Below are positions 63,905 to 64,000 of a DNA stretch of 64,000 bases, piece by piece. The DNA comes from Isochrysis galbana. Taxonomy: Eukaryota; Haptophyta; Isochrysidales; Isochrysidaceae. Under the pieces are notes generated by a model, which was not told where the DNA came from, did no database searches, and saw nothing but the letters and a program-made list of their open reading frames with translations. The DNA lies in NCBI GenBank assembly GCA_018136815.1, contig CM030931.1, positions 3,029,801 through 3,093,800 of the forward strand, read 5' to 3'. Numbering within the stretch: the first letter of the stretch is position 1; each line of letters begins with the position of its first letter. Made by a program: the position numbers and the translations under genes.

Positions 63905-64000
63905 ACCGCACGCTCTACCCTTAGAGCGTGCCTGCTTTCCCGCGCCCTGCCTCCATCCCCTCTTCGCAGCGCGCCCTATCTTTAGAGCGTGTCTTCCCCA

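Larger units (their letters stand above)
60657..63930 (-). mobile_element. LINE L3, rearranged, with 5' hairpin and 3' T-run
   Basis: Minus strand. The hairpin CACGCTCTAAGGGTAGAGCG plus TG (63930-63909, 9-bp stem, loop of four) precedes a frame opening at about 63904. The 3' end is TTTTTAAGAAGA followed by nine T (60665-60657). Between these lie an N-terminal region, a deletion of the central reverse transcriptase, and the C-terminal region of ORF2. No target duplication was found. Confidence 0.7.

Overview
Nuclear DNA of a eukaryotic alga. The host genes are split by short GT-AG introns, about 75 to 150 bases apart from one possible 381-base intron. Two host proteins carry a hydrophobic signal followed by a transit-like segment with a VRMQAP-type or PVMAAG-type motif, which is the bipartite leader of complex red-lineage plastids. 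A TMEM231 homologue implies a flagellum. The modular CDDGGPG / GTDCxDCG cysteine-rich protein is a type common in haptophytes, dinoflagellates and pelagophytes. I infer a chlorophyll-c alga, most likely a haptophyte; a pelagophyte or relative cannot be excluded from this window alone.

Host genes, left to right: cysteine-rich secreted modular protein (1-957, -, partial); MIS12-type kinetochore protein in six exons (4916-6123, +); coiled-coil protein (9994-12176, +); plastid-type ABC1/UbiB kinase (13498-16029, +); PI-PLC X-domain-like protein (19186-21577, +); SLC30A9/ZnT9-type zinc transporter in eight exons (23811-26868, -), divergent from the peroxisomal E2 enzyme PEX4 (27527-28208, +); plastid-targeted HutX/ChuX-like protein (33367-33894, -); complex I 24-kDa subunit NDUFV2 (34835-35832, -), divergent from TMEM231 (36184-37137, +); Tudor-like plus HNH protein (44593-45588, +); KNL2/Mis18BP1-like centromere protein with SANTA and SANT domains (52915-57121, +); conserved Rossmann-like protein (58174-59742, -). 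These are independent eukaryotic transcription units with no operon logic. Two of them, MIS12 and KNL2, serve the centromere/kinetochore.

Much of the rest is mobile DNA. A four-level nest occupies 37.5-44.1 kb: LINE L1 is split by a hAT element with 8-bp target duplication, which is split by LINE L2 with 16-bp target duplication, which is split by a short retroposon, R-d. L2 also holds an AT-rich, virus-like 631-codon gene in antisense. The retroposon family R (at least seven copies, plus three relatives) and the LINEs share two end features. One end has a terminal hairpin whose sequence differs between subfamilies while its base pairing is kept, usually just before an ATGGAG or ATGGGG. The other end is GAAG followed by a T-run. 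Gypsy-like gag/integrase debris, hAT fragments and a 212-bp hAT MITE are also present.

At 46.8-52.0 kb lies an AT-richer island. It holds an ankyrin-repeat gene and two orphan ORFs between near-identical 130-bp direct repeats. It also holds many copies of a palindromic GCACGGCGTGC-type repeat, 340-bp tandem repeats and a minisatellite. It resembles an integrated virus-like or other foreign element. I found no tRNA, rRNA or CRISPR array by eye.
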